Below, in pieces: positions 1 to 9,802 of a stretch of DNA of 64,000 nucleotides. Below the pieces are notes generated by a model. It was not told where the DNA came from. It searched no databases and was given only the letters and a program-made list of their open reading frames with translations. The position numbers and the translations under genes were made by a program. Numbering within the stretch: position 1 is the first letter of the stretch; every line of letters begins with the position of its first letter. Origin of the DNA: Paraburkholderia hiiakae (GTDB lineage Bacteria; Pseudomonadota; Gammaproteobacteria; Burkholderiales; Burkholderiaceae); the NCBI RefSeq assembly GCF_904848665.1, contig NZ_CAJHCQ010000001.1, positions 310,001-374,000 on the forward strand, in the 5' to 3' direction.

Positions 1-208
1 CAGATATTATGCCCGCAAGCCCGGCAGCATACCAACCGACCGGCAGCGCCGCGTCCTGATCTTAATGGTTGCAGTGCACCGCAAGAATTTCGTCCGCGAA
101 ACAAACGTCTCGGCGATGTTACAGATGCATCCGCAAGCAAGGCAACAAATAGGGGCGCCGTCGATTCGTCGGCCTGGAGGGCCGGCGTGCCAGCAGGTGC
201 GGGCGCGA
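1..208. other. Noncoding edge, no gene recognised
   Basis: This stretch lies downstream of the last minus-strand O-antigen gene. Short reading frames cross it on both strands, but none has a recognisable domain or a convincing ribosome binding site. No terminator-like hairpin followed by a T run was seen. Confidence 0.4.
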
Positions 209-1231
209 CTACTTGGTGTGAGCTGCCTGAAATGTTCGCCACCGCGCATCGATGATCAGGCCGCAGCACCCAAGTACGCCGTACCACACCGCAAAAATCA
301 GCCATTGCTCCCAGGCTGGCCGACTCAATGCCCAAAACGCGAGGATGACGGCCGCGAGCATCGTGGCATACCAGTAGATGGCGGTGCGACGATGACCAAC
401 ACCCGAGCGAACCATGCGCTGATAGTAATGCTCGCGGTGCGCTTGCCAGAATTTCTCACCTCGGCACAGGCGCCTTAGTAAGGTGATGGAGGCATCCGCA
501 ATAAAAGTGGAAAAAACAATGGCTGGAAACCAAAGCGGCCAGACGTCGCCGCGCCAGCCCCAATAGCCAAGCGCGCCAGCCAAAAAGCCGAGCGTGATCG
601 AACCGGCATCGCCCAGAAACAATTTGGCCGGGTGGAAGTTGAGAAACAGGAAGCCGAGGGCCGCGCCGGCGATGGCAGCGCAAACCACGGCTAACGCGGG
701 CGATGGGCTCCCTCCAGCCAAGGCCGCGGCCCCATAGGCCGCGAAACCGAACAACGCCATGCCGCCTGCCAGGCCATCGGCACCGTCCATGAAGTTGTAC
801 AGGTTGATCATCCATAGCATCAGGAAGCCAATCCCTGCGAGCAGCCACCAAGGAGCGTCCGCCGGCCGGAAGACGATCAGAGCAACAACTGCGGCGAAAT
901 GCGCGGCAAACCTCACGCGCGCCGGCAAATCACGGCGATCGTCGATCTGCGAGACCATCGCTAACGCCGCCGCTGCGGCCGCGATCAGCCACATCTGCGA
1001 CGCGTGCCATAAAAGCGCAGCGAGGGAAACCGGTACGATCCCCCAGCCGCCGACTCGTGGAATTGGCGTGGCGTGCAGTGAGCGATGATTCGGCACATCT
1101 GTTGCGATCCGCCATGCGAGACCGGTTGAGAGCAGGCATCGAAGGATGAGAAAGCATGCCAGGGCTGATGCCCCCGCCACAAGCAGCACAATCCATCCCG
1201 ATGTTGCGAGTATGTCGAAAGCCCCCCTCAT
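209..1231 (-). CDS. WecA/WbpL-type undecaprenyl-phosphate glycosyl-1-phosphate transferase (WbiH-like)
   Basis: A 340-residue polytopic membrane protein of the MraY/WecA family (glycosyltransferase 4 family). These enzymes move a sugar-1-phosphate from a UDP-sugar to undecaprenyl phosphate at the inner face of the cytoplasmic membrane and start polysaccharide synthesis. Visible family marks are HATPIPRVGG near the N-terminus, the acidic DDRRDLP loop, NLYNFMDGADGLAGG and FLGDAGSITLGFLAG. I chose the ATG at 1231 because it overlaps the stop of the upstream epimerase gene as ATGA; an upstream in-frame start would add 12 residues inside that gene. The pairing with a sugar-nucleotide epimerase/reductase just upstream matches wbpV-wbpL of Pseudomonas and wbiG-wbiH of Burkholderia. 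The exact sugar cannot be read from the sequence. Confidence 0.92.
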   Translation of the reverse strand: MRGAFDILATSGWIVLLVAGASALACFLILRCLLSTGLAWRIATDVPNHRSLHATPIPRVGGWGIVPVSLAALLWHASQMWLIAAAAAALAMVSQIDDRRDLPARVRFAAHFAAVVALIVFRPADAPWWLLAGIGFLMLWMINLYNFMDGADGLAGGMALFGFAAYGAAALAGGSPSPALAVVCAAIAGAALGFLFLNFHPAKLFLGDAGSITLGFLAGALGYWGWRGDVWPLWFPAIVFSTFIADASITLLRRLCRGEKFWQAHREHYYQRMVRSGVGHRRTAIYWYATMLAAVILAFWALSRPAWEQWLIFAVWYGVLGCCGLIIDARWRTFQAAHTK

Positions 1232-2211
1232 GCCAACCCTTGCTCCTTGCGCCAAGCGCGATACCACTCGGCCGTCGCCCGTAATCCATCATCCAGCGTA
1301 TAAGGCGGTTGCCACCCGGACAGTTGTCGCCGAATCTCCGATGAATCGAGAACCAGTCCTTCTGTAAGGCGCTCAATCTGTGCCGATTTTCCCGTGAGGT
1401 GGCCAGCGAGTTTAAGCAGCGGCACGGGCACGGGTATGAGGCGCGCCGGGCGGCCTAGATGCGTCCCGATGGCGCGCAACAGATCTGCGACAGAGGGCGC
1501 GACCTCGTCAGCGACGTGAAAGCAGGCGTTTGCCGCTCGCGCATCAAATGCGCAATGCATAAGCGCGTCGGCCAGATTGTCGACGAACAGCAAGCTGCGC
1601 CGGGCGACCACCGCCCCAAACGGCAGAGGGACTCCGCTCCAAACCGCATCGAGCATCTTCCGAAAGTTGGCGCCGACGTCCTGACCGTACACGAGCGGAG
1701 GTCGCACGATCACGACATCGAGCCCCGTTTCGTGGCGCAGATCGGCCAGTGACCGCTCCGCTGCAAGCTTTGAGCGGCCGTAGGCGTCGTCGGGGAGCGC
1801 AACCGCGTCTTCGCGCAATGGCTCACGCGTGCTCCCGCTTCCCGCTATGGCTTTGATGCTGCTCACGTAGACGAAGCGCCGCACGCCATTGCGCTGCGCA
1901 CTACGCGCTACGCGTAGTGCGCCTTCTACATTGGTCGCATCGAATGCTCGCTGCGTCTCGTCACTCTCTGATTCGTTCATGACGTGCACACGAGCCGCGA
2001 GATGCACGACACAATCGACATTGCCTGGACTTGCCGGCCATTGCGTAGCGATATCGGCAAATTCTGGAGCTGCATGGACCGATTCCACGACGCCTGCCGG
2101 CGCTGTGCCGACACGGCGGACGATACCGGTGACCCGATGTCCGTTACTGACCAGGGTACGGCATAGGGCACGGCCCACGAAGCCATTCGCGCCCGTGACC
2201 ACGACGTGCAT
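1228..2211 (-). CDS. NAD-dependent epimerase/dehydratase (WbiG/WbpV-like)
   Basis: A 327-residue extended SDR. The Rossmann motif TGANGFVGRAL is at the N-terminus, followed by the conserved HLAARVHVMNE segment. A YVSSIKA strand, a Y-x3-K active-site pair in AYGRSKLAAE and the VRPPLVYG segment complete the fold. Relatives reduce or epimerise UDP-4-keto-6-deoxy-HexNAc, yielding UDP-QuiNAc or a similar sugar that the neighbouring WecA-type enzyme places on the lipid carrier. It is translationally coupled to that gene by a 4-base ATGA overlap. The substrate assignment is inference from the gene pair; the fold and family are clear. Confidence 0.88.
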   Translation of the reverse strand: MHVVVTGANGFVGRALCRTLVSNGHRVTGIVRRVGTAPAGVVESVHAAPEFADIATQWPASPGNVDCVVHLAARVHVMNESESDETQRAFDATNVEGALRVARSAQRNGVRRFVYVSSIKAIAGSGSTREPLREDAVALPDDAYGRSKLAAERSLADLRHETGLDVVIVRPPLVYGQDVGANFRKMLDAVWSGVPLPFGAVVARRSLLFVDNLADALMHCAFDARAANACFHVADEVAPSVADLLRAIGTHLGRPARLIPVPVPLLKLAGHLTGKSAQIERLTEGLVLDSSEIRRQLSGWQPPYTLDDGLRATAEWYRAWRKEQGLA

Positions 2212-2402
2212 TTGCGTTGGTTCCAGGTGAAGCAGTTAAAAAACGAGGCCCATGATGAGGCGCTCGACGAGCGAAGTCGATAGTTTAACGCGTGGCTCCG
2301 TTATATCCCGGTAGCCAGCAGTTCTAGACATTCAACAGCCACGGGCTGGCGGCGTCCCAGTACAAACTTTGGCGCTCCCCTTCAACGTTTCGCCGTGCAC
2401 GT

Positions 2403-3841
2403 TCAGTGGCTTACCCCCGGTGCAGGAACGCTATCGTTCGCCCTGGAGGCCGGCGATCTCAACACAAATATCGGAGCGCTCGAAATATATTGATCTAAGT
2501 ATGGCTCTGCCCAAGGCTGGTAAAGCGAAGATTCGACATCGATGTCCGGGCGGCGGGTGAAGCCTCGTGCGATCTCCCCGGCTGCTGCCGGCAACCCAAT
2601 CAAGAGAGAAACAGCGATTGCTATCTTCAAGTAGTTGCCAGAATGGCAAATTGCATCCGCGAGAAGTATCGGAAGAACGCTGAGGGCTGGAATGGAGGCG
2701 CGCATTCCGAAGTCATTCGTGACGCCTATTTTATATAACGGGATGACGCAGAGAGATGCAATTGCCACCCAAAAATATTCTCGATACTTCTCGCTCGTAA
2801 AAAACAGAACCGTGGCCGGGACGCCAATTCCGACCAGGAGAAAGCGCAGGTACGATGCCCATGAGAAGCACGGTCCATCATCCATCGTGCAGGGTAATGT
2901 CCATATGAATCCGTGCGGAACCGAACCAGAGCCAGCGACGAGATAGGTGGCAATTGGCAGCGCGACCAGGAGCGTCGATCCAATCTGCTTCCAAACGAGG
3001 ATCAGTGAGTTGACCCACTGCCGTCTGGGCACCAGCAACAAAAACGGTGCGAGGCCCATCACCGAGAATGGCGACCATAGCAGGATCGCGGAGAAAACGA
3101 GTCCCAGGTAGGGAATCAAGTGCGCGTTTTGCCGCTGCGTCAAAAGCAATCCGATTCCAATCCACGAAGAAATTGCGTGCTGTGGGGTCCAAAAGGCCGA
3201 TGTCGTACTGGCCGGATATGAAATCCATCCCGCCCACCATTGCAGGTGATATATTGGACCGTGCCGGTACCCTGTGAAGGCGTATCCGATTAGGTCAGCC
3301 CCACCGAATACGAAAAAAACAACGGAGCGACGAAAGCACCGATCCGGCTTCCAACGACCGCGGCGATGATCCTAAAGAAGATAAAAATTCCGGTAACGGA
3401 CCATAAAGATAATGCGACATTCTGAGCGTGAGGCGTCACAGCTTTTAAAATGAGCGCCAGGATCAAATACCAACCGAGCGAATAACGAAGCACTCCAGTC
3501 TGACCCGCCATTTCCACTGGCCAATGATTCTGAGCAAGTGCATTGAGGATTGCGTAATGTTTTATCCAATCGGTATTTTGATGCAGCGGCCCACCCCCGC
3601 CAGAAAGCCAAATCCAGACGCATGCGATGGCCAACAGATAGACGCTCACTAGTGACCCACCCATCTGATCACGCCATCGTGTTCGGCGTATCAGGCTATA
3701 TGCGCCGACTGCGATGAATGTGCAACCGGGAATTGCCACGACGATACGAATGAAGGTAGCGAAGAACAGAAACACTGGCGCTACCAGATAAAGGATTGCG
3801 GACGTCTCAAACCACTCGAAATGCATTTCTGAGTTGTGCAT
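2403..3841 (-). pseudogene. Multi-pass membrane protein split by a frameshift in a 7-base homopolymer
   Basis: Two reading frames together encode a protein of about 480 residues. The upstream part (start near 3841 or 3826) runs as a hydrophobic protein to a TAA at 3290-3292. The downstream part stays open in another frame from at least 3299 to 2403. Adding one base to the run of seven A (plus strand, 3313-3319) would join them as ...PLFFFVFGGADLIGYAFTG..., which reads as continuous membrane protein. The residues upstream of M-HNSEMHFE are polar and unlike the rest, so the apparent longer start is unlikely. Alternating hydrophobic segments and its place in the O-antigen locus suggest a GT-C type glycosyltransferase or polymerase, but I recognise no family. 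It may be a decayed gene, a phase-variable gene or a sequencing error. Confidence 0.7.
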
Positions 3842-4246
3842 TGTAGAGGTAGCGGCGAGCGAAACGCATATCATGCCACAAGATATACCGGCCACCTGAC
3901 ACGACACTCGAATGTGTTTTTCGAGAGATTTTCGCTGCCGAAGCTCTCTCGTGACGGTGGGCGATGAGCATCCAGCATCCTCCGCCGTCACAGTAACGCA
4001 TTCGCTCCGCTCGTAGTGCGCAACACACTTGTGCGAGTGCGGTGCCGTCACAGTGACCTTCCCTGCCCTGCCAGTGAAGCAACCGGCCGGCGGCAGCAAA
4101 CCCAACGGCTTATGTTTGCCTCGCTGACGGCAGATATGAATGCATGCCCGGATCGCTCAAAGGAGAAAGAAGGTCGAAGTTTGCGTCGGACCTTCCCCGC
4201 GCCTGCAATTTAAGTCTGCGGAAGCAAATTGTGACGCCTCTCCCTT
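3842..4246. other. 405-base gap, no gene recognised
   Basis: This lies between two minus-strand membrane protein genes. Frames across it give polar, low-quality peptides. The 11-base string GCCGTCACAGT occurs twice, 60 bases apart (3984 and 4044). The second copy sits on the odd palindrome GTCACAGTGAC (4047-4057). No promoter or terminator was convincing. Confidence 0.35.
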
Positions 4247-6196
4247 TCACTTAGCAAATTCGATCTTCTGAATGCCAATACCGAGTTTCCGGAAGTCTTC
4301 GCTGACACCGGCCTCCTTAGGAGAAATCGCGTCCGGAAGATCAAAGCGCAATGTTATCTCCCCGTCCGCGGAAGAAGGCAACGGGATACTAAGCGTGCGC
4401 TGCGTGCTGTCAAGCGTGAACAGTCGAGGGTCGGCGCCGTTCGCAGAAATGAGGACATTTTGACGACGGTTGCCCGGCGAAAAGGCCGTCAGGCTAACAA
4501 GCGCCGAAGTCGCATTTGAACCCTTACACGCCAAAGTGGCATGCGCGCCGTCGCTCCAACGCCCCCAATCTTCGGCGAAACCAAAACCTGAAAGCGCTGA
4601 ATCGGACAAGTTACCCTGCTTGCTGAAATCGATGATTCGAGGGCACCGAAATTTTACCCCGTTCGCTTCGGCATCAGTGAGATGAAGATAGCCCCCGCTT
4701 TGTGTCCCAACGGCTTCGGCGTGCGCCTTGACGGTCGCCACGAGCAAATGCGTTGAGAATGCACAGCCTGCCCCCCCATATATTGGGCCATCGCCACCGA
4801 GTAGCAAAACCTTTCTGCAGTCGGGACCCAATATGGCATATGCCTGCTGCAATGCGGGACTCTCTCCAATCCCACCATATCTCTTCGAAAAGATTTCAGC
4901 AGGAGGGTTATACACGCGCGGCATATAGGTCTGGACAAGACGTGACGCTGGTGACGGGAACATAGAGCCCGCCTCACTCAACTCTGGCCGTTGGTACGTG
5001 AAGGTGAATACGGCACATAGTGCTCCAAGTATCACGACGAGCGCCTTTTGCACCGTGGGCATCCGCGAAAAAGTTCCGACAAGCGAAACCGCAAGCGGAT
5101 AAAACAGTGGGATGTACCACGTCGCATAGCGCGCGAGGTCGGGAGTCGCTCCGGCATTGAGCTTTTCAGTTGATGACTGCGCCGGCAGATTGATGGCGAG
5201 AAAGCCGACGCAAAAGAACACATGGTTCCATAGTCTTTCCCTGTGTGCGCCCGATTTCCCCAGTGCAATCAAACCGTAGATGATAAGGACAATACCGAAT
5301 GGCCAGTTTGGAAAGAGTCCAATATCTGGATCGAAAAGCCAGACGTAGGCAACCCTGAGATTGCCGCCGATCTTTGCGCCACCGGCTAGCAGTTGTGGAT
5401 CAAAAACTCCGTAGCGAAAAAAATAGTAAGCAGGGTGCAAAAACACTAAAAGCGCAGAAAGCGCAAGCGCAATCAATTCAAAGAATGAATACACGCGATG
5501 CTTGCGCCGATACAAATCGATCAACAGCGGTATGAATGCCACCACCGCAAAGCTAACGTTCTGCGTTGACGCCGCCGCCAGCAGTAGTGTGGCCAGAAAA
5601 AATCGCGAGGCCCCACACGCGATAACCCCCCCGAGAACAAGGCAGAACGTGAAGAACTCCGTATGTACCTTGTCAGCGAACCAGATCATGGGTGAGAAAA
5701 AAGTCACCAGCAGCAGGCCCCCGAGCCCCTTGCCCCCCTCAAGCCTGAGGGCCATTACCGATACCAATGCAAACAGCACCGCATGGGTGAGCAAAAAGGC
5801 ACTGTGTGGAGCCAATTTGATGCTCACGACAGCCGGTAACGCGCTTAGCAACGCCGCAAGCCCGCTATATGCCCAAAAATGGTTCACATCTGCTGTCGCG
5901 CCTAGCCTGAGAGCGGGAAATTGATTCACCAATTGCCGCAATGGGACCATTGAGTCGATCGCCCCCGTCTTAACCAGCGCGTCATATTGCGCCCAACTGG
6001 CCGGAGTCATAAAGGGCCGCAAAGTGTCCTTCCACGCAAGGTACAGCGCGTAATACTCAGACCCGTCGCCTACCCGTGTAGGAGGCAACCGTGTAAGGGC
6101 GAATACAAATATGAGCGCCGGAATGAGAAGCGCAATCGCATATTTCCACTTGCGCGTCGCGGGAAGACCCTGCGGAGGTGTCGACACTTCTTGCAT
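4247..6196 (-). CDS. GT-C-like membrane glycosyltransferase with C-terminal beta-rich domain
   Basis: A 649-residue protein. The first transmembrane helix is at about residues 18-36, followed by RVGDGSEYYALYLAWKD, whose acidic DG-E lies just after TM1, as in the first periplasmic loop of many GT-C enzymes. About ten hydrophobic segments follow to about residue 400. The last 170 residues are soluble and predicted extracytoplasmic, with GFGFAEDWGRWSDG and an end rich in beta pattern (DLPDAISPKEAGVS...RKLGIGIQKIEF). The same C-terminal domain recurs in the protein at 7702-9678. GT-C enzymes take sugars from polyprenyl-phosphate on the periplasmic side, which fits the GtrB-like GT2 and flippase-like protein upstream. 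Donor and acceptor are unknown. It starts with an ATG and lacks a strong ribosome binding site. Confidence 0.75.
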   Translation of the reverse strand: MQEVSTPPQGLPATRKWKYAIALLIPALIFVFALTRLPPTRVGDGSEYYALYLAWKDTLRPFMTPASWAQYDALVKTGAIDSMVPLRQLVNQFPALRLGATADVNHFWAYSGLAALLSALPAVVSIKLAPHSAFLLTHAVLFALVSVMALRLEGGKGLGGLLLVTFFSPMIWFADKVHTEFFTFCLVLGGVIACGASRFFLATLLLAAASTQNVSFAVVAFIPLLIDLYRRKHRVYSFFELIALALSALLVFLHPAYYFFRYGVFDPQLLAGGAKIGGNLRVAYVWLFDPDIGLFPNWPFGIVLIIYGLIALGKSGAHRERLWNHVFFCVGFLAINLPAQSSTEKLNAGATPDLARYATWYIPLFYPLAVSLVGTFSRMPTVQKALVVILGALCAVFTFTYQRPELSEAGSMFPSPASRLVQTYMPRVYNPPAEIFSKRYGGIGESPALQQAYAILGPDCRKVLLLGGDGPIYGGAGCAFSTHLLVATVKAHAEAVGTQSGGYLHLTDAEANGVKFRCPRIIDFSKQGNLSDSALSGFGFAEDWGRWSDGAHATLACKGSNATSALVSLTAFSPGNRRQNVLISANGADPRLFTLDSTQRTLSIPLPSSADGEITLRFDLPDAISPKEAGVSEDFRKLGIGIQKIEFAK

Positions 6197-6331
6197 GATT
6201 TATGTGCTCAGAACTCGAATTCACTTAGACCGTATGCTCAACCGTCTTCCGTTTTAAAGCGGGGTGGTTAGCAAGCGCCGTCGCTCGCCCCGATGCCACA
6301 CTTGAGAGGACACATCAAGGCCACAGCACTG

Positions 6332-7378
6332 TCACGTAGTTTTCTCACACCGCATAGACGAATTGCGAGCATTCGATCTGACTCGCGCCCTGATGCGATG
6401 AATAGGCCGATCAACGAGTTTCACCGTCACAATGCCGACGATTACTGAAATAACGTAACCGACAATGAAAGTCGGCCAGCTATGCGCAGGCGCATCTGTG
6501 CCAATCAGATGCCATGCAACAAACCCGCTTCCCCACTGCACCAAAAAAACTGGATAAGAAATGTCCCCGCACCAAGCAGTAAAATGCTCGTATTTTCCGC
6601 GCGCTCGAAGGCCGTGTAGCATGCCAACTGCTATGCAAGCCAACAAGATATTCAAATAATAAAACACACCGTAGTAGACGGATGGATCAATCCTGACCGC
6701 CAGAGACCAGTTGAGCAAAAATGTTGCAATGACCGCACAAAGAAGCACGATCTGCGTGAACGACGACGCACGCCTTTCAATTCGCGCAAGCGTGGGATGG
6801 CTAATTACGAAGTAAGAAATCGCACCACAACTAAACGGCAACAGCGCAGCGGAAACCGGAAAATAGTGCGCGCCTGCCTCTGCGCCAGTGCGAAAGAGAT
6901 GTATCTGCCATAACACAGCACAGGCCATCGAAAGTACGGCTGTCCACGAACGGCGCGATACAAAGAGCCACAAAAAGAAGTAGCTCCAGATCTCCACCGC
7001 GATGGACCATGTGGCGGGTAGTATTCGAAAGTGCTGCTGCGGCAAAAAGGTCCAGGGAAAAATCAGCACGTTTCCGATCCAATCCTGCCATTGCGGGCTA
7101 CCCCAAGCAGGATTGAATTCAATTGCCCTGGGAAGTATCCATATAAAGGGCAGCGAAATCGCGCAAAGTACGAGCTGTGCCGGGTACAGCCGCAATAACC
7201 GGTTAACGAAGAAGCTCCGTGTTTTGAAGCTATACGTTTCGTTGAGAACCAAGGTCATCAGATAGCCACTAATGACGTAGAAAAAATTCACGGCGAGTAT
7301 GCCAATGGATGGCACATGACCACTCAGATGGTAAACAACTACGCAGCTGGCGAGAAAGAAACGCAGAATGCCGAGCAC
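6332..7378 (-). CDS. Acyltransferase 3 family membrane protein (O-antigen acyltransferase-like)
   Basis: A 348-residue integral membrane protein of the acyltransferase 3 family, which O-acetylates or otherwise acylates surface sugars. It opens with GILRFFLASCVVVYHLSGH, holding the expected early histidine, then FFYVISGYLMTLVL and RSFFVNRLLRLYPAQL, the canonical first two helices and arginine motif. I chose the GTG at 7378, with AGGTGG eight bases upstream; this removes 109 residues of Cys/Arg-rich sequence present in the longest open frame and gives a normal family length. No SGNH domain is attached, unlike the acyltransferase at 50465. It probably decorates the O-antigen repeat; the acyl group is not predictable. 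Confidence 0.85.
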   Translation of the reverse strand: MLGILRFFLASCVVVYHLSGHVPSIGILAVNFFYVISGYLMTLVLNETYSFKTRSFFVNRLLRLYPAQLVLCAISLPFIWILPRAIEFNPAWGSPQWQDWIGNVLIFPWTFLPQQHFRILPATWSIAVEIWSYFFLWLFVSRRSWTAVLSMACAVLWQIHLFRTGAEAGAHYFPVSAALLPFSCGAISYFVISHPTLARIERRASSFTQIVLLCAVIATFLLNWSLAVRIDPSVYYGVFYYLNILLACIAVGMLHGLRARGKYEHFTAWCGDISYPVFLVQWGSGFVAWHLIGTDAPAHSWPTFIVGYVISVIVGIVTVKLVDRPIHRIRARVRSNARNSSMRCEKTT

Positions 7379-7701
7379 GATCAAAACCACCTGGAACGAC
7401 GGAAGACATAGTTTAAGAAGGACGCCAACTCCAAAGTTACCTCCGTAAGCAAGCGTCCAGACGGGTGAGCGAGCCGGTTCTGGAGATGCTCCTCCAGAGC
7501 ATCCTCCAGTTGCCTTTACACTTCGGTCACGCTCCGCACACACATTATGCCGTGCCGACTCCCAGCGACGAAGGGCGTGTAATCCAGCTCCTTTGGGACA
7601 GGAATAGCGTCCCTCGCAATACGGGAGGCCAACGATTCCGCGAAAGAGAAGCCAGCTACAACCCGGGTACCGCTCCCAGTGGCATCGGTGCCCGCTCGTG
7701 A
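7379..7701. other. 323-base gap with a short stem-loop
   Basis: This lies between the acyltransferase start and the stop of the upstream membrane protein gene. An in-frame extension of the acyltransferase is open here but encodes a Cys/Trp/Arg-rich peptide with no helix pattern, so I treat it as noncoding. A small perfect stem (GATGCT at 7485-7490 with AGCATC at 7498-7503) is set among CTCCAG repeats. Confidence 0.4.
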
Positions 7702-9678
7702 TCAAATGGGCTGGCCATCGCCTTTCAGAAGTTGAATCGACTTCACGTAGAAGCCAAGCTTCCGTGAGTCAGGCGAAAGCCCCATCTCACTGGGCGACAC
7801 GGCGTTCGGCAGGAAGAATTTGATCTGAATGGTCGAGCCCCCTCCCTTCGGCACGGCAACCACGATCGATGTATCCGGCTTAAGGCTGTCGAAGACAAAC
7901 TCCTTCGCTTCCGCCCCGTTCACAGAAACGCTCACGTGCTGGATGTGCGAGCCCGGGACAAACGCGAAACCAGAAATGCGAACCGATTCTGGATAGTCAG
8001 TGGCATGATCTGGCATCTGACAATGAAAAGCCGACTCCTTGCCGTCTGTCCAACTGCCCTGCTCCTCCGGCGAACTGAAGCCTTGTGTCAGTTCCGAATC
8101 TGTCAAATGCATTTCCCCGCGACAGAATTTACGCTCAGGAAAAGTCTTGACGTAGCATGTGCCGTCAATCAACGCAAATACGGGATCCGTCGAATGAAGA
8201 CGGCACTCAGGCAAATCGTATCGCGACTTGTCCTTCGCGGTAACGATCAGTCCAATCCTGGTAGAAAGCGTCAAATCCTGGTTCTGCAAAATATTGATTG
8301 TATTAGCCGATCTGGCCGATTTGAAGACGCCGAGCGAAAACAGGTAATCGATCAGCGGCGGCTCGCCAGGTAACTGGATCGCGTAGGCAGACGTTCCTTC
8401 CGGAATAGCCGGCGCGCTGGCCTTGACTGACTCCAGTCGTCGCTCTGTCGACATGAGGTCCTGCAGTGAGAGATATTTCCGGCCGGGAAAGGTCGCGAAA
8501 GCGGCAACGACCACCAACAGACCAACAGCGCTGCAATCAAAAATGCGCGTTGTCACTTGCAAGCCGGACTTTGATTCATCCTTTGGCCGCGCTCCGCGTG
8601 CGAGCAACAAAGATACATTGACAAGTAAGACCGTCCAAAGCCCGAATGCATATTTGCGACATGCGTATTCGGAGCCACGCCCGATCTCAAGTGCGGCCAT
8701 TTGTAGCAAACAGAGTGTCGAAATTGACAGGCCGAGGAGCGCGAAATACTTGATAGCAAGCAGTTCTCGCTGCCGCACTGGATCCTTCAGCCTGAGCCAG
8801 TACCAAATCCCGAAAACAGACGAAATAGCTGTTGCAAGTACAAGCGCCAGTAGTGCGAAGTGATTGGGAATGAAAGTCAAGCGCAATACGCCGTCGTTTT
8901 CGCTGATCGAGGCCATCGCCTTGAAAACGGGGTTTGCAACAACAGCGAGCAATGCGGCAACAAGGAAAGCGGCGCTTGCGGCCAAACCCCGGACCGCCCA
9001 CCTTCGTGATTGCCAAAGCTGATCAAAAACGACTAACAGCCCCAGGAAACCGAGCAGTTCAACCGCTGGCAACAAGTGAATCAGTTCGATACCAAAGATT
9101 CCGGCGATCAACAATCCATAGACGACAAAGCGCGACCAACCCGCCTGCGCTAGTGTCAAAACTATAGCCAAAGCGAGCAGCGCTGCGGCCTGCGCAACAA
9201 ACTGAGCATAGAAGTAATTGCCAACGATCTCCCGCCCCCATAAATCGAGACGCAGGAGATATCCACCGATGAACAAGGCGAGCAATATATTCAGTGTGGA
9301 TCGGCGAGCCTGTCGCGACGGTTGAGACCAAAGCATCCAACCGATTGCGGCCCAAAGCACAACCATGGACACCAACACCACGATTTGCATACCGGCCAGA
9401 GGCGATCCCCAGAGGCGGCCCAACCCTGCTGCGAACCGGTGGCTGAGTCGCGGATAAACTCGCATCTCGCCGAGAGACGGATCAGTTGCGAAAGGCAGGT
9501 CACCAAACTCCGTCAGGCGTGTAACGAGTACGTAGTGATGAGCCAAGTCGACACTTTGAGTCCAGATGAAGTCCCAGAAGTGTAGGCAGAGAAGCGCTCC
9601 AAACACGAGCGCAATCAGAATTTGCAATGTACGCAGTCGATAGTTCATCGAATTCGCCGACCAACGGTTCAAGTGCAC
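7702..9678 (-). CDS. Large membrane protein, second GT-C-like enzyme sharing the C-terminal domain
   Basis: A 658-residue protein with the first helix at about residues 18-38, then SVDLAHHYVLVTRL, a D-x3-H pair in the first periplasmic loop. Some ten hydrophobic segments run to about residue 410. The C-terminal 150 residues carry LTQGFSSPEEQGSWTDG and LPNAVSPSEMGLS...SRKLGFYVKSIQLL, clearly homologous to the C-terminus of the protein at 4247-6196. The transmembrane halves of the two proteins look much less alike. I chose a GTG start at 9678 because GGGAAGAGA precedes it; an in-frame ATG at 9648 is the alternative. It probably transfers a polyprenyl-linked sugar in the periplasm. Confidence 0.7.
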   Translation of the reverse strand: MHLNRWSANSMNYRLRTLQILIALVFGALLCLHFWDFIWTQSVDLAHHYVLVTRLTEFGDLPFATDPSLGEMRVYPRLSHRFAAGLGRLWGSPLAGMQIVVLVSMVVLWAAIGWMLWSQPSRQARRSTLNILLALFIGGYLLRLDLWGREIVGNYFYAQFVAQAAALLALAIVLTLAQAGWSRFVVYGLLIAGIFGIELIHLLPAVELLGFLGLLVVFDQLWQSRRWAVRGLAASAAFLVAALLAVVANPVFKAMASISENDGVLRLTFIPNHFALLALVLATAISSVFGIWYWLRLKDPVRQRELLAIKYFALLGLSISTLCLLQMAALEIGRGSEYACRKYAFGLWTVLLVNVSLLLARGARPKDESKSGLQVTTRIFDCSAVGLLVVVAAFATFPGRKYLSLQDLMSTERRLESVKASAPAIPEGTSAYAIQLPGEPPLIDYLFSLGVFKSARSANTINILQNQDLTLSTRIGLIVTAKDKSRYDLPECRLHSTDPVFALIDGTCYVKTFPERKFCRGEMHLTDSELTQGFSSPEEQGSWTDGKESAFHCQMPDHATDYPESVRISGFAFVPGSHIQHVSVSVNGAEAKEFVFDSLKPDTSIVVAVPKGGGSTIQIKFFLPNAVSPSEMGLSPDSRKLGFYVKSIQLLKGDGQPI

Positions 9679-9802
9679 TCTCTTCCCTGTCGGCAGTAAT
9701 GTATTTTGCCCAGCAACTATTCAGGCCAAACGCCTGACGAGATTCTTTGATCCGCTACGCTCCCCTGGCCGTCCAGGGGAGCCGATGATCAGCCCCCACA
9801 CG

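Noticed and set aside
7379..7705. N-terminal 109-residue extension of the acyltransferase
   Set aside because: The peptide is Cys/Arg-rich and unlike the family; a GTG with a good ribosome binding site gives the normal length.
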